From the IMG/VR virus record IMGVR_UViG_3300009181_000066, positions 1 through 64,000 of that record: a stretch of 64,000 nucleotides of DNA. One strand, given 5' to 3'. Within the stretch, counting starts at the first letter, position 1, and each line of letters opens with the position of its first letter. The DNA is from a virus. The position numbers were made by a program, and so were the translations under genes. The notes under the pieces were generated by a model. That model did no database searches. It was not told the DNA's origin and saw only the letters and a program-made list of their open reading frames with translations. Positions 25,601-33,538 of the stretch are shown here, in pieces.

Positions 25601-25684
25601 GATGGTAATAAACTTTTGAAATTATGGCAAAGTACATCAATACCTGATGATGAGTTCAATTTCAAAAAAGAATTTAGAGGGTAA
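19628..25684 (+). CDS. giant baseplate protein with N-terminal tandem repeats and an OmpA-like domain
   Basis: 2,018 aa. Residues about 65-440 are eight imperfect repeats of some 53-55 aa around a YGP...GYG(D/N) core. Around residues 960-1060 is a segment with GRIMWFPPYDLKFDE, FLGRTEPVYTYSNTSRSGSL and WKILVDHPST, which looks like a conserved phage baseplate domain. Residues about 1137-1350 resemble the OmpA C-terminal fold: ALYFEDSVP, then ELTLELTGGASATGSKSANK, then RRVESIKKWL. A Ser/Thr/Pro/Gln linker follows, then a C-terminal region with VCVLRIGDFFHTKVIID that resembles baseplate hub proteins. It lies between the tape measure and a LysM-like gene, so it belongs in the hub or wedge. The exact T4 counterpart is unclear. 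Confidence 0.6.
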   Translation: MESPLSFDSSENFRKKLLVRNLKPYNVNQSFTSTDIPGISDITLIDYSVIDSPSIDVISQTQEEILYNKNQYGPTNGDEVYGNIVNINLNLNTQTNQGVYDFSKSIGSKLELQGENQETLLYVNNLYGPQNQTSYGDTVNINQNFQTNTNIGEYDITDTIGSRLELAGNQQEVILYTNNLYGPQGTNSYGNTVDINQNLQSTSNVGEYDVSDSIGSKLETIGNFQEVILYTNNTYGPANSTSYGDTVNINQNSQSTSNNGEYGPIIWSLQRSTEQSRNIFYVLNEYGPDGSNGYGDQINGILDSNLQTSSNQGEYGPLTLTVTKTADQSRNDMYVVNEFGPEDDNGYGNQINATIYTDLISNSNQGEYGPLTMTVTKTNDQIRNELYVANEYGPESDNGYGNEINTIINSNLQTTSNQGQYDYALSPPSLSSQQSQNEAYGDNKYVNGDGNYEEVTITDVTSLIERTFLPYADSNTTFIFVPSQYAPYDILLQNDPQGSDGTLANDSSLAQLGAEKLQTEFKARVALELLQQTLSRVNAFNTSINTDTGNISAKPNTDPFNAIGIISGNIPLLARDYSVTSPDLLLGQGINFAAKLAGLYSPYSYIPGEYFDYPKKRLVNQLLENPIAAVVGSALGTINKITSLNIESGSELFLANTSNATSDLLFQQLSYNSYRPDYRLNSLRDPNLLAPKPSFYVGDRKTFLKSITPIDQQPLNRYGDNTEAAVFGHGGLGADYETYKGQSVGERFFFGLTTRGYYDGANNPNGTDTGTIFGGFTWGSSNSGTINKKIGYNNEVFGETDQGPAFNLGLQSTLAGDFNSFRPDSILDVTNQLVLKGEQAKGIFKQRHVGNAISQVSKVFNDGNIELTKGSRVIRYTTPNSVGSTDQNGVVGYEYCRVFTKDNPYYLYSDLQKTDGNIRKFQNSVLSNTYNLNIAPMKGNDSTSLDETNKRVKKYMFSLENLAWRSSNRPGFTVEDLPACEIGPNGGRIMWFPPYDLKFDESVKTQWTDHTFLGRTEPVYTYSNTSRSGSLSWKILVDHPSTLNLIVNKELAKTSPESKLTKIVDSFFAGCLKYDIYELLKKYAQFSISDVYDVILSTKNTDTFNQAISELPPTNTTQTSSSSVGGGGTTKDFGEYINKVALYFEDSVPGGEDNTEYNTLYNTYLNVIDGDYPFKAKNIIVNYDNENYQDDTTADKGDVDFFVNYIDATKNGISDFKSFIVSNYDKFNELKINIKEFLSQGNSELTLELTGGASATGSKSANKTLGKRRVESIKKWLETDVDLKKYINDKKILKIVDKSAGDAITLNVSEKNYNKIDCDKQFKGNNANEQTGIYSVNAMACRTVQVTNIVIKEIEKPNSNSTNTTQTDTSSVAPSPNAAEENAPVTQTPTATNGQPQSSSSTSRPQPRQDIVKRLLRKLLTESDYFEMIKENEPMIYDGIKQKIRHFDPAFHSITPEGLNSRLTFLQQCMRPGDTIPAVQKNNNQTTLVYGDAFNTAFGAPPVCVLRIGDFFHTKVIIDSLTLKYDEVPFDLNPEGIGVQPMIADVSLNFNFIGGQGLKQPIEQLQNALSFNYYANTEVYDERAEETEPVDKKLTAELIDIAQDSLGILTDLTRPDENNGQTTIGAILTQVVDPTGNTITGDIEYKTVFNELVGNVEQYFNSTFDALKKVNEDFLYGGIVLSSADVKYREGEIITTGSTNGRIFGYPVGIQQKVDDLFTKTKEDVDNDKCPLLYGVFDQNFKNADIRDVKKKIKEMIDNRKDGYTLNIKKSYEQSLNSELKLVNLIDKLNFVSGARDGYKNKKNTPIIYELSGQTTGVVDGSYANTFDEYKGDYAKIANDIQTFYDGMFVIIPPDGVTAYNEDYTFDLYLNIQDENYLPSENRFFMIFGKEIVDDPTKISGELYDAVTSSDDRAKWLDYFYYVIIGTSSLELIGLPSIQARYIESKNTVNQFFGIVENSDFYKKVKTNYQSDLKNKERKVSYKKQEPLNQTDGNKLLKLWQSTSIPDDEFNFKKEFRG
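19820..20950 (+). repeat. eight imperfect in-frame repeats of about 160 bp
   Basis: Each coding unit contains (L/I)-Y-x-x-N-x-(Y/F)-G-P, then S/G-YG(D/N), a run of N-I-N-x-N, and S-N-x-GEY. Units begin near 19820, 19985, 20147, 20307, 20461, 20620, 20779 and 20938; the last is degenerate. Units 2-4 are closest to each other, as are 5-7, so the array seems to have grown in two steps. Confidence 0.8.
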
Positions 25685-25689
25685 TAACT

Positions 25690-26007
25690 ATGCAGTATTA
25701 TAATAGATATTCTAATTTTTTAATTAACGGAGAACAAACAGTGGTACCTTATGTAAATGTACCACCAAAACCGACAGACCAAAGATATATTTATAGGTTA
25801 AACCAAAGTAGATTAGATAAGATTAGTTTTGAAAAATATGGGTCACCCGTTTTTGGATGGCTTATTCTGCAAGCTAACCCAAAGTTTGGAGGTTTGGAAA
25901 GTAATATTCCTGACGGTACTGTTTTAACAATACCGTTCCCATTAATTAGTTCATTACAAGACTACAAAACGGCCTTAGATACACATATATTTTATTATGG
26001 CAGGTAG
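25690..26007 (+). CDS. LysM-like baseplate protein (gp53-like)
   Basis: 105 aa. After a Pro-rich N-terminus, RLDKISFEKYGSPVFGWLIL, then ANPKFGG and IPDGTVLTIPFPL, match the LysM-type pattern (yG...W..i...N....p..i..G..L.IP). T4 gp53, a baseplate wedge protein, and tail protein X of P2-like phages share this fold. It probably helps the baseplate hold together or touch peptidoglycan. It lies 5 nt after one giant baseplate gene, and its 3' end overlaps the next one by 11 nt, so the three are translated as a unit. Confidence 0.6.
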   Translation: MQYYNRYSNFLINGEQTVVPYVNVPPKPTDQRYIYRLNQSRLDKISFEKYGSPVFGWLILQANPKFGGLESNIPDGTVLTIPFPLISSLQDYKTALDTHIFYYGR

Positions 26008-29000
26008 AGTACAAACAAAAAATGTTTATGTAGATACGGAATATGATAATATTATTGTCATAGATCCAAATATTGTGCAAAATGAAGATGGTTCTCCCGT
26101 AGAAAGATTAGTTCAGCATGAAGATTTAGTTTATTATGCTAATTTAGAAACAAAAATAGTACCTAGAACTAAATTGGCGGTTGGTGAAACTTTAGATATA
26201 GTAAACACCACAGTCGCTAGTTTTATTGGTGGAGACGAAAATGAAAATTTAAATTTTTTAAAACCAAAAAATAAAAAGGGTACGTTTGATACCAGCTGGT
26301 CTGATCAATTAACGGGACAAGGTTCAAGAGGTGGTGCGGGTTATAATCAAACAACCGAACAAGTAAGTGAAGTAACTGACAGTAATGGTAAAACAAAAAA
26401 TGTATTTAATAGAAACATCACAAATTATCAAGATGTTCAAACACTCGGTATTAAGTCAATAAGTGTTACTATAACAGCTGCCGGTGTTCCACAAGTAGAT
26501 ATGACACTTGTTGATGTACAAGGAAGAACCCTTTTTGAACAAGGAGAGAATTCTTTATACTCAATATTCTTTAATTTACCATATCCAGCGTTTTATCTTA
26601 CACTAAAAGGATACTATGGGAAGGCATTAAGATATCAATTGGCGTTAATATCTTTTAATGCTAAACTAGATCCTAAAAGCGGAAATTTTGATATTAGTTT
26701 AAAACTAATGGGAAGACCGGGTGCGTTGTTATTTGATACACTTTTTGGGTATGGAAAAAACCTACCAAAAATGTATAAAAAAGAGTACACTGTTGGAGGT
26801 AATACTTCAAATTCTAACCAAATAGGTATTGGATCGCAGAATCAAAAAAAAGTATCCACAACATTAGGTAGACAACTGTTAGAAGAAACGTATGCAAATT
26901 ATGAATCTAAAGGGTTGATACCACCAAATTTCCCAAGATTATCAATTGAGGATTTCATGTATAGGATTCAAAGTTTTGTAAAATGGTTACAAGAAGACAC
27001 TAAAAAAAAAGGGGATTTTCAAATTTTAACTGAAGTCTATAAATTTAGAAAAGATTTAGAAAATCTTAAAAAAGAAGTATTTGATAATTCAATAAATGAT
27101 TATTTAGATTTAAATAATGTTTTTGTAATCAATGGAGAATATTATTACCCGTACAAGCCTGAAATTAATAAAACAGTAAGGGATGCTCACAGAAAATATA
27201 TAAAAAATATAACAACATTATTGGGTTCATCAAGTAAAGAATCTCCGTTATTAACGGATATGTATGAATTTAATACTACTTTTGGTAAAGGTGGGTCGTA
27301 TACGATAAATAGTGTTAAAACTCCTTCAGATTTGGCATCTCCACTTGTTTCAAAATTAAAGTATGAAAATATTGTAAAAGAAAGAGATTTAACGACAGAA
27401 CCCTTTACTGAAAAAGAATATGAAGATACGTTCTTTGCTAGAACTGGTAAAACAAAAATGCAAGACCCTCAGGGGTATAGTAAATTTGTTGCAAATTTGG
27501 CAGCTACATCGGTTGTATTAACTTATGAGTTAGATGTTAATTTAGTAAAAAAACCATCTAAAACAACATTTTTTGTATTTGGAATTAAGGATAATAATCA
27601 ACAAAATTTAGTTGTATCTCCTCCAGGATTTTTACAAATTATAAGTGACACTGAAAATGAGCTTAAAACTCGTGAACAAGATATTGAAATTAAATTAAGT
27701 GAAGTTTTAGCACAAAAAATAGGTGCGTCAGATAAAGGAATTGGATTTATACCAACAATAAGGAATGTTTTTGCCGTTTTATTTGCTGGTATTGATTCAT
27801 TTTATAAATTAATGGATGATACCCATAGAAAGGCGTGGGAAAAAAGGGAAGATAGGGCAAGAATTGATGCTATTTTAGATAAAACAAAACCATCCGTAGA
27901 GAGAAATGATAATGATACAAATCAAATCGTTTATCCTTGGCCACAATATTATGTTCAAAAAAATGAAGATGGTAGAAATTTATATGAGATACAATATCCT
28001 GGAGATCCTCAATTTGTGAATCAAACAAAAGGAAACAATTTTACAATTTGGCCTGAAGTAGAGTTTACTGAACAATATTTGGCGGCGGCATCCTCCAAAT
28101 TATCTAATGTTGATAATAGTGTTTATACTGATCCCACAAAAGTTACAAAAAAATCACAATTAAATTCTATATACAAAACAAATAACCCCTATTTTAATAC
28201 TAACAGGTCAAACCTTTTATTTGAGATATTAGAAAGATCTTATGTTAATGCTTATTATGGTAAATTTAATTATAAAAATTATAAAAATTATCATATAGAT
28301 ACGTTAATTGCTGATCTTGAGGGAGAAAACATAATTGATTCAATTATTAATATTTTACCACTTATTGATTTGTTTAAAAATTACAATTTTACTTATATTA
28401 CCCTTAAAGATTATTTAAAAACAAATTTCATTAGACAGTGGTGGTATTATGAAAATAATCTATTTTCAACACCGGATTTATCAACAAGTTTAGTGACTGA
28501 AAATCAAAATAGTTTATTTAGTTTAGATTATTTAACTAAACAACAAGTAACCACTACTTCGGATTTACAAATAAAATTCCAAGATTATTTAAAAGATTCG
28601 GCGTCAAATGAAGAATCATTTTTAGATACATATCCATTTACAAATGGTGGTTGGATTTTTTCTAACATGGCAGATGGGATAAAGGTGGGTGGTACTGAGT
28701 CATTTAGAGAAACTACTAAAATTTTTAAAATTGAAGAAAGTTTAAAAAAGGTTGCAAGACTTGATACTAATTATGACGGACAAGACGTTAATATGTTTGT
28801 TAATAATAGAATTTTTGATAATAGTTTTGTTTCTTTGTCAGTTACTAATAGTTCAGGACAAGAAATTCCTGTTAACACTCGCGAAACACTAAAACAATTT
28901 TTTGAACAAAGAACTAATGACCCAAATTTATTTGTGTTTACTGAAACCGCAATTGATTATGGTAATGAATATATCGGACAAGTTAAAACAAAATTACAAA

Positions 29001-32000
29001 CAACATCACTTTTAAATACCCCATATTTTGTAAATTCAATTATGCGTGGTGTTGAATTAGAAAAAACAAAAGGGGAAACACCATATGCTGCTCTTGGGTA
29101 TTTGTATTTAAATTCACTTCCTTTAATTACCACAAGAGAAAAATTAAAAACAGTTGATGGAGGAATACAAAGTGATTTGGATTATTTAGCGGCGTCATTT
29201 AATAAATTATCAGCAATCCACCAAGTACCATACGCTTGGGTTTTAAAATATGGTGCGATTTGGCATCGTTATAAAAAATGGGTTGAAACAGGTAATGACA
29301 TATTAGATGATAATTATGTGTGGAAGGATTTTGACGCGGCAGCAGCTTGGGATCCATTAGGTAATTCTAAATCAAAAACATATACCTTTACTAACTACAT
29401 GGGGGGAACATCTAATGTTACTTTACAACAAGAAACGCAAGGGATTCCACTTGGAATACCAAGTGTTATTAAAACATATGATGTTGGGTTTTATCCAAAA
29501 GTTTGTAATGATGTATATTACTTTTTTTCTAAAAAAGATTTGTATTCGGAGTATACTGGACAAGATTTATTTGTACCTGGAAATGACAGGGTGAATAGGG
29601 GAATATCTAATAGTTATACAATAGAACCAGCTATAAATAATGCATATGAGCAAACAATAGTTAACAGTATTTATGTTTATTATGAAATAAAAAATGATAC
29701 AAATTTACCATTTTATAATGAAAATTCAGATATTTTCTTTCCTTCTTCGGGATTTGATGATATTAATCAATCAATTTTTGAGTGTTTTGATGAAAATGGT
29801 GTTGAAAAAACACCATTAAAAGATAATCCAGCATTTTATAACGGAACAGTAAAAAGTCTATGGAACTCTCCTCATTATGGGTATTATGATAATAGTAAAA
29901 TAAAAAAACCACATCCTTGGGAGTATATTAAAAAAATTAAAACATCAAAAACAGAACAAAGTTCTTTTGATTTATTAAATAACAATGAAGAATATAGTAC
30001 AATTGAGGAGATATTTGGTATTTTTAATAAAGAAACTTTAGATCTTTTTGAAAAAAGATTTTTATTATTTATTGATCCATATGCGACTGAAAAAACATTC
30101 TTTTTAGAAGATGAGATTTTTTCAGGGACATTAGAAACACCACCAAAACTAAAAAATGGTGATGAAAAAAGTTTATATTCACAAATGAAAAATTTGTTTG
30201 TGGTACCTGAAAATTTTTCACAAATGGAAAATTTTACGGCAAGAGTTAAAGAATTTTTAGATTTTGACGTTATACTTAGAATCGGAAATCCTGGAAATTT
30301 TGATAGACAAATTTTTAGCGAATTTACAAATTCACCAAAATATCTTCCAACAAACGATCAAGTTAAATATAAGTATAGTCCATATTCAGGAAACTTACCT
30401 CCACAAGTCACGGTAACACAATCAAAGGCGAGTTATCCTGAAGAATGGAAAACATTGCAATTATATGTAGGATTTTCAACAATAAGTGAATTAAGTTATA
30501 ATGGTACGTCCTCAATCATTACCGACTTCTTTAAAGAAATGGACATTGAATTTACAGTGGATAATATTAAAAGATTTTCACAATTAATAAAATTGTATGT
30601 TACAAATAAAATAAAAGATCCGACATTAGATAAAACTAAATTTATAAATTTAATTATTGGTTTTTTAGACGAAAAAGAAGTTTATCAACAAAACCTAATT
30701 GATGAGACGTTTATGTTTTTAAGAGGAAACTTAAAAGAAATAACATCAAATCAAACAGCAATACAATCGCCTGTTAATGGTAATGTTATAAAATTAGAAA
30801 CGTACTCAACACTTAAAACATTAAATGATAAATGGATTGCAGGTAGCGAGCTTCAAGATAAAACAATATTTGAAGACTTTTTATTTTACGATAGGGCGAA
30901 TAGTGATATTGGAAATAGTTATACAATTGACGTAACACAATTAAGTAGTGTATTAGAAAATAGCGATAATATGTCAATGATGAACGTGGTTAGTTCAATC
31001 TTGGATAAAAATCATTTTTTATTTTTTGCAATGCCTGCGTACATTAATTTTTATAATTTACAAAAGGCGGTAAGAGAAGATCAAGACATACCTTATGAGA
31101 TACCAAACTCAATGTTTGGTACATACTTAAATGTTGATTACATTAATTCAAAACCTAAATTTCTTTGTATGTATATTGGAAATACATCGGAACATTTAGC
31201 CAATGACTCAGAATTTAATAAATTTGGTGATGATGTTTTGGATTTGAGAAAAACAACAAATACCATAAGGAAAACAACTGAAAATATAGATAAGGAAAAA
31301 GAAAATTTAGTTTGTGCATTTAATGTTGATTTTGGTATTAAAAATCAAAATATGTTTAGTGATTTATCATTAGATATGGCGGAAAAACAAAATACCGCCG
31401 AGTCAATTAAATTAGAAGCCGAACTTGCAAATTCCGCATCCGCAAATAAAGTGGCTCAACAATCTACATCTTTATATAGTATCTATAGAACAAGGTCATA
31501 CAGCTGCGGAGTAACAAGTATGGGTAATGCGATGATACAACCAACAATGTATTTTAATCTAAGACACGTACCTCTTTTTAGAGGAGCATATTTTATTAAT
31601 GAGGTTAAACATAATATAGACGCACAGTCATTTAAAACAGAATTTAAAGGGGTTAGAGTACCAATTTATACTTTACCAAAACCCGATAGTTTTGTTGCAT
31701 CAATAAATAAAAATTTATTAGAAAGAGTTAAAAGTGATGTGATTAAAGAAGGTATATCAAAATGGGAATTAAGCACTGGTTACACAAAAAATCCTAATTT
31801 GACGGTTAATAATACACCATTAATGGATACATTGGCCGCTTGTAAAAGTAATGTTGCTAGCGAATATCAATTAATACCTTTTGTTGATTCTGAAACTACT
31901 AGAACAACCGATAGTGTATTAAAAGATAGGTTAAATTCTTTGATTAATATTGATAACCTCAGTAATAAACTTTTAAAAACTTATTTATTTGGCATTACTA

Positions 32001-32452
32001 ATGTATGTATTTCAAATAGAGTCGATGGTGAGGTTATATTCTCATTTAATCATAACTTATTCTCATTCCAAACATCAAGTCTTTATGGAGGAAATATTGC
32101 TGAAACCTATATTGCAAAACAAAGTTGCGCTAAAGTTAACAACTATTCAACACCAATCATTGCATTTGATAATGACGATCAGTCTATTAATATGGCAATT
32201 TCTTTATTAGGTGGTTTAATGGCTATAGTTCCTGAAATTGCAAACAAGACATCATTTAGCGATAATAAAGATAAATATTCAGAGGCTCTTGCTAGATTAT
32301 ACATAGAAACATTTGAAAATGTTATGGTAAACCCCGATGCTAATAAAGTGTACGATGGGTTACAAAGTAAATTAGATAGTGGTTTATTAGCTGAGACGGC
32401 ATTTAAAAATTATGTTGACATTTTTAAAGAAGCATATAGTTATTTTTTTTAA
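25997..32452 (+). CDS. giant baseplate protein, hub-like C-terminal region
   Basis: 2,151 aa, the largest protein here. The N-terminal 260 residues have a conserved look (IKSISVTITAAGVPQVDMTL, then LPYPAFYLTLKGYYGK, then FDISLKLMGRPGALLFDTL). The centre is Asn/Tyr/Lys-rich without recognisable domains. Near the C-terminus, MYFNLRHVPLFRGAYFINEV then HNIDAQSFKTEFKGVRVP recalls gp27/gpD-type hub proteins, where a strand of the form F-x-I-x-x-V-x-H-x-I-x-x-x-x-F-x-T-x-F is common. It may therefore combine hub and wedge functions. It overlaps the LysM-like gene by 11 nt. No signal peptide or enzyme motif was found. Confidence 0.5.
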   Translation: MAGRVQTKNVYVDTEYDNIIVIDPNIVQNEDGSPVERLVQHEDLVYYANLETKIVPRTKLAVGETLDIVNTTVASFIGGDENENLNFLKPKNKKGTFDTSWSDQLTGQGSRGGAGYNQTTEQVSEVTDSNGKTKNVFNRNITNYQDVQTLGIKSISVTITAAGVPQVDMTLVDVQGRTLFEQGENSLYSIFFNLPYPAFYLTLKGYYGKALRYQLALISFNAKLDPKSGNFDISLKLMGRPGALLFDTLFGYGKNLPKMYKKEYTVGGNTSNSNQIGIGSQNQKKVSTTLGRQLLEETYANYESKGLIPPNFPRLSIEDFMYRIQSFVKWLQEDTKKKGDFQILTEVYKFRKDLENLKKEVFDNSINDYLDLNNVFVINGEYYYPYKPEINKTVRDAHRKYIKNITTLLGSSSKESPLLTDMYEFNTTFGKGGSYTINSVKTPSDLASPLVSKLKYENIVKERDLTTEPFTEKEYEDTFFARTGKTKMQDPQGYSKFVANLAATSVVLTYELDVNLVKKPSKTTFFVFGIKDNNQQNLVVSPPGFLQIISDTENELKTREQDIEIKLSEVLAQKIGASDKGIGFIPTIRNVFAVLFAGIDSFYKLMDDTHRKAWEKREDRARIDAILDKTKPSVERNDNDTNQIVYPWPQYYVQKNEDGRNLYEIQYPGDPQFVNQTKGNNFTIWPEVEFTEQYLAAASSKLSNVDNSVYTDPTKVTKKSQLNSIYKTNNPYFNTNRSNLLFEILERSYVNAYYGKFNYKNYKNYHIDTLIADLEGENIIDSIINILPLIDLFKNYNFTYITLKDYLKTNFIRQWWYYENNLFSTPDLSTSLVTENQNSLFSLDYLTKQQVTTTSDLQIKFQDYLKDSASNEESFLDTYPFTNGGWIFSNMADGIKVGGTESFRETTKIFKIEESLKKVARLDTNYDGQDVNMFVNNRIFDNSFVSLSVTNSSGQEIPVNTRETLKQFFEQRTNDPNLFVFTETAIDYGNEYIGQVKTKLQTTSLLNTPYFVNSIMRGVELEKTKGETPYAALGYLYLNSLPLITTREKLKTVDGGIQSDLDYLAASFNKLSAIHQVPYAWVLKYGAIWHRYKKWVETGNDILDDNYVWKDFDAAAAWDPLGNSKSKTYTFTNYMGGTSNVTLQQETQGIPLGIPSVIKTYDVGFYPKVCNDVYYFFSKKDLYSEYTGQDLFVPGNDRVNRGISNSYTIEPAINNAYEQTIVNSIYVYYEIKNDTNLPFYNENSDIFFPSSGFDDINQSIFECFDENGVEKTPLKDNPAFYNGTVKSLWNSPHYGYYDNSKIKKPHPWEYIKKIKTSKTEQSSFDLLNNNEEYSTIEEIFGIFNKETLDLFEKRFLLFIDPYATEKTFFLEDEIFSGTLETPPKLKNGDEKSLYSQMKNLFVVPENFSQMENFTARVKEFLDFDVILRIGNPGNFDRQIFSEFTNSPKYLPTNDQVKYKYSPYSGNLPPQVTVTQSKASYPEEWKTLQLYVGFSTISELSYNGTSSIITDFFKEMDIEFTVDNIKRFSQLIKLYVTNKIKDPTLDKTKFINLIIGFLDEKEVYQQNLIDETFMFLRGNLKEITSNQTAIQSPVNGNVIKLETYSTLKTLNDKWIAGSELQDKTIFEDFLFYDRANSDIGNSYTIDVTQLSSVLENSDNMSMMNVVSSILDKNHFLFFAMPAYINFYNLQKAVREDQDIPYEIPNSMFGTYLNVDYINSKPKFLCMYIGNTSEHLANDSEFNKFGDDVLDLRKTTNTIRKTTENIDKEKENLVCAFNVDFGIKNQNMFSDLSLDMAEKQNTAESIKLEAELANSASANKVAQQSTSLYSIYRTRSYSCGVTSMGNAMIQPTMYFNLRHVPLFRGAYFINEVKHNIDAQSFKTEFKGVRVPIYTLPKPDSFVASINKNLLERVKSDVIKEGISKWELSTGYTKNPNLTVNNTPLMDTLAACKSNVASEYQLIPFVDSETTRTTDSVLKDRLNSLINIDNLSNKLLKTYLFGITNVCISNRVDGEVIFSFNHNLFSFQTSSLYGGNIAETYIAKQSCAKVNNYSTPIIAFDNDDQSINMAISLLGGLMAIVPEIANKTSFSDNKDKYSEALARLYIETFENVMVNPDANKVYDGLQSKLDSGLLAETAFKNYVDIFKEAYSYFF

Positions 32453-32469
32453 TTATTGAATGAACGATA

Positions 32470-32477
32470 TATTTATA
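32470..32477 (+). promoter_or_regulatory. TATTTATA late-promoter-like box
   Basis: An exact TATTTATA, 13 nt before the ATG at 32491. Confidence 0.5.
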
Positions 32478-32490
32478 TATAAAAGAAATT

Positions 32491-32715
32491 ATGGATATGA
32501 AAAATTTATTAGATAATTATTTGAAAAAAGATACACGTATTTCAGAAAAACAAATTGAAAATGGGTATAAAGAAGTGTGCGATCTTGATACAGGTGATTG
32601 CTACACAGTAAGAATGAAAGATGGTCTTATTGAAAGAGTTGATAACACCAAAAATGTTAATAGAACATTAAGAGTTGAAACACCTACGGGAGTTAAAACA
32701 TTATTAAACGGATAA
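32491..32715 (+). CDS. small hypothetical protein
   Basis: 74 aa. A helical, charged N-terminus (MKNLLDNYLKKDTRISEKQI) is followed by a beta-rich part with CDLDTGDCYTVRMKDGLIER. The two Cys residues, five apart, could pair or bind metal. I recognise no family. It starts a two-gene unit with its own late-type box, 10 nt before the Pro/Ala-repeat protein, and the unit ends at a strong terminator. A virion or head-maturation role is possible from context only. Confidence 0.6.
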   Translation: MDMKNLLDNYLKKDTRISEKQIENGYKEVCDLDTGDCYTVRMKDGLIERVDNTKNVNRTLRVETPTGVKTLLNG

Positions 32716-32725
32716 AAATAAAGAT

Positions 32726-33415
32726 ATGTCTATAGATAAAAAAATATTAGAAGAATTAAAAAGGTTTAATCAAATTAACACTTATGTTCTTAAAGAACAG
32801 GCAGAAGATGTACCACCTCCACCTGACGCGGCGGGAGGGTTACCTACTGATTTGCCTCCACCACCGGCAGATGCTGCAGGTGATATTCCTCCACCACCGG
32901 CAGATGCGGCTGCAGGGGCACCACCGGCAGATGCTGCGGCAACTGAGGTTCCTGAACCTGTTGATGTTGAAAACGATCCGGATGTTGACGTTGTTGACGA
33001 TAAAAAAGAAGATGAGGGTGAAGGTGATACTGAAGAATTAGATATTACTGATTTGGTAACCACACAACAAGAAATTAGAGATAAACAAGACGAGTTTATG
33101 GATAATATCTTTTCTAAATTAGACGATTTACAAGGTAAATTGGAAGCAATGGATGGTATACTTCAAAAAATAGATGGTTTAGAATCTAAGATTGAAAAAA
33201 TGAGACCAAAAACTCCTGAAGAAAAATTGGAACTTAGAAGTTTAGATTCTGGTCCATTCAAACAAAAATTAAGTGATTTTTTTGATGAGAAAAAAAGTGA
33301 AATGGAAGAAACAGGAAAAAATGAATATGTTTTAACATCAGATGAAGTTGAGAATTTTTCACCATCAGAAATCAAAAAAACATTTAATGTTTACGACGAC
33401 GAAGAAGAGTTATAA
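32726..33415 (+). CDS. acidic Pro/Ala-repeat protein with a coiled coil
   Basis: 229 aa in four parts. The basic helix MSIDKKILEELKRFNQINTY ends in VLKEQ. A low-complexity stretch (about residues 28-75) has repeated PPP(P)ADAA units. A very acidic stretch follows, and then a probable coiled coil (QQEIRDKQDEFMDNIFSKLD through GLESKIEKM, about residues 110-155) with a charged tail ending DDEEEL. I recognise no family. The composition and the N-terminal L-K-E would suit an internal scaffold-like or head protein, but the tail context equally allows an assembly factor. It precedes the strongest terminator in the window. Confidence 0.6.
   Translation: MSIDKKILEELKRFNQINTYVLKEQAEDVPPPPDAAGGLPTDLPPPPADAAGDIPPPPADAAAGAPPADAAATEVPEPVDVENDPDVDVVDDKKEDEGEGDTEELDITDLVTTQQEIRDKQDEFMDNIFSKLDDLQGKLEAMDGILQKIDGLESKIEKMRPKTPEEKLELRSLDSGPFKQKLSDFFDEKKSEMEETGKNEYVLTSDEVENFSPSEIKKTFNVYDDEEEL
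32810..32945 (+). repeat. GC-rich coding repeat (PPPADAA units)
   Basis: The core CCACCGGCAGATGC recurs three times (near 32861, 32896 and 32931), with a diverged earlier copy. This is a local GC-rich island in an AT-rich genome, consistent with slippage-type expansion. Confidence 0.75.
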
Positions 33416-33436
33416 TTATTTTTTAAATAATAAATT

Positions 33437-33461
33437 AAGGGGTTTTTTAACCCCTTTTTTT
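33437..33461 (+). terminator. rho-independent terminator ending the tail block
   Basis: AAGGGGTT-TTTT-AACCCCTT followed by a T-run: eight perfect pairs. It separates the late structural block from the replication block. Confidence 0.9.
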
Positions 33462-33472
33462 GTTTTATGAAT

Positions 33473-33500
33473 TTGACATTTTAAGAAAATTACTTATAAT
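33473..33500 (+). promoter_or_regulatory. early-type promoter of gene 32
   Basis: TTGACA (33473-33478), a 16-nt spacer, then TATAAT (33495-33500): both sigma70 hexamers are exact. Read as a Bacteroidota promoter it is TTG-N19-TATAATTG, close to TAnnTTTG. It starts 12 nt after the terminator. There is no late-type box here. Confidence 0.65.
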
Positions 33501-33538
33501 TGTATAAAGATAAAAGAGTAATAATTAAAAATTAATTT

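Noticed and set aside
32782-33063. 93- and 85-aa ORFs overlapping the Pro/Ala repeat gene
   Set aside because: Low-complexity translations of the GC-rich repeat in other frames and strand.
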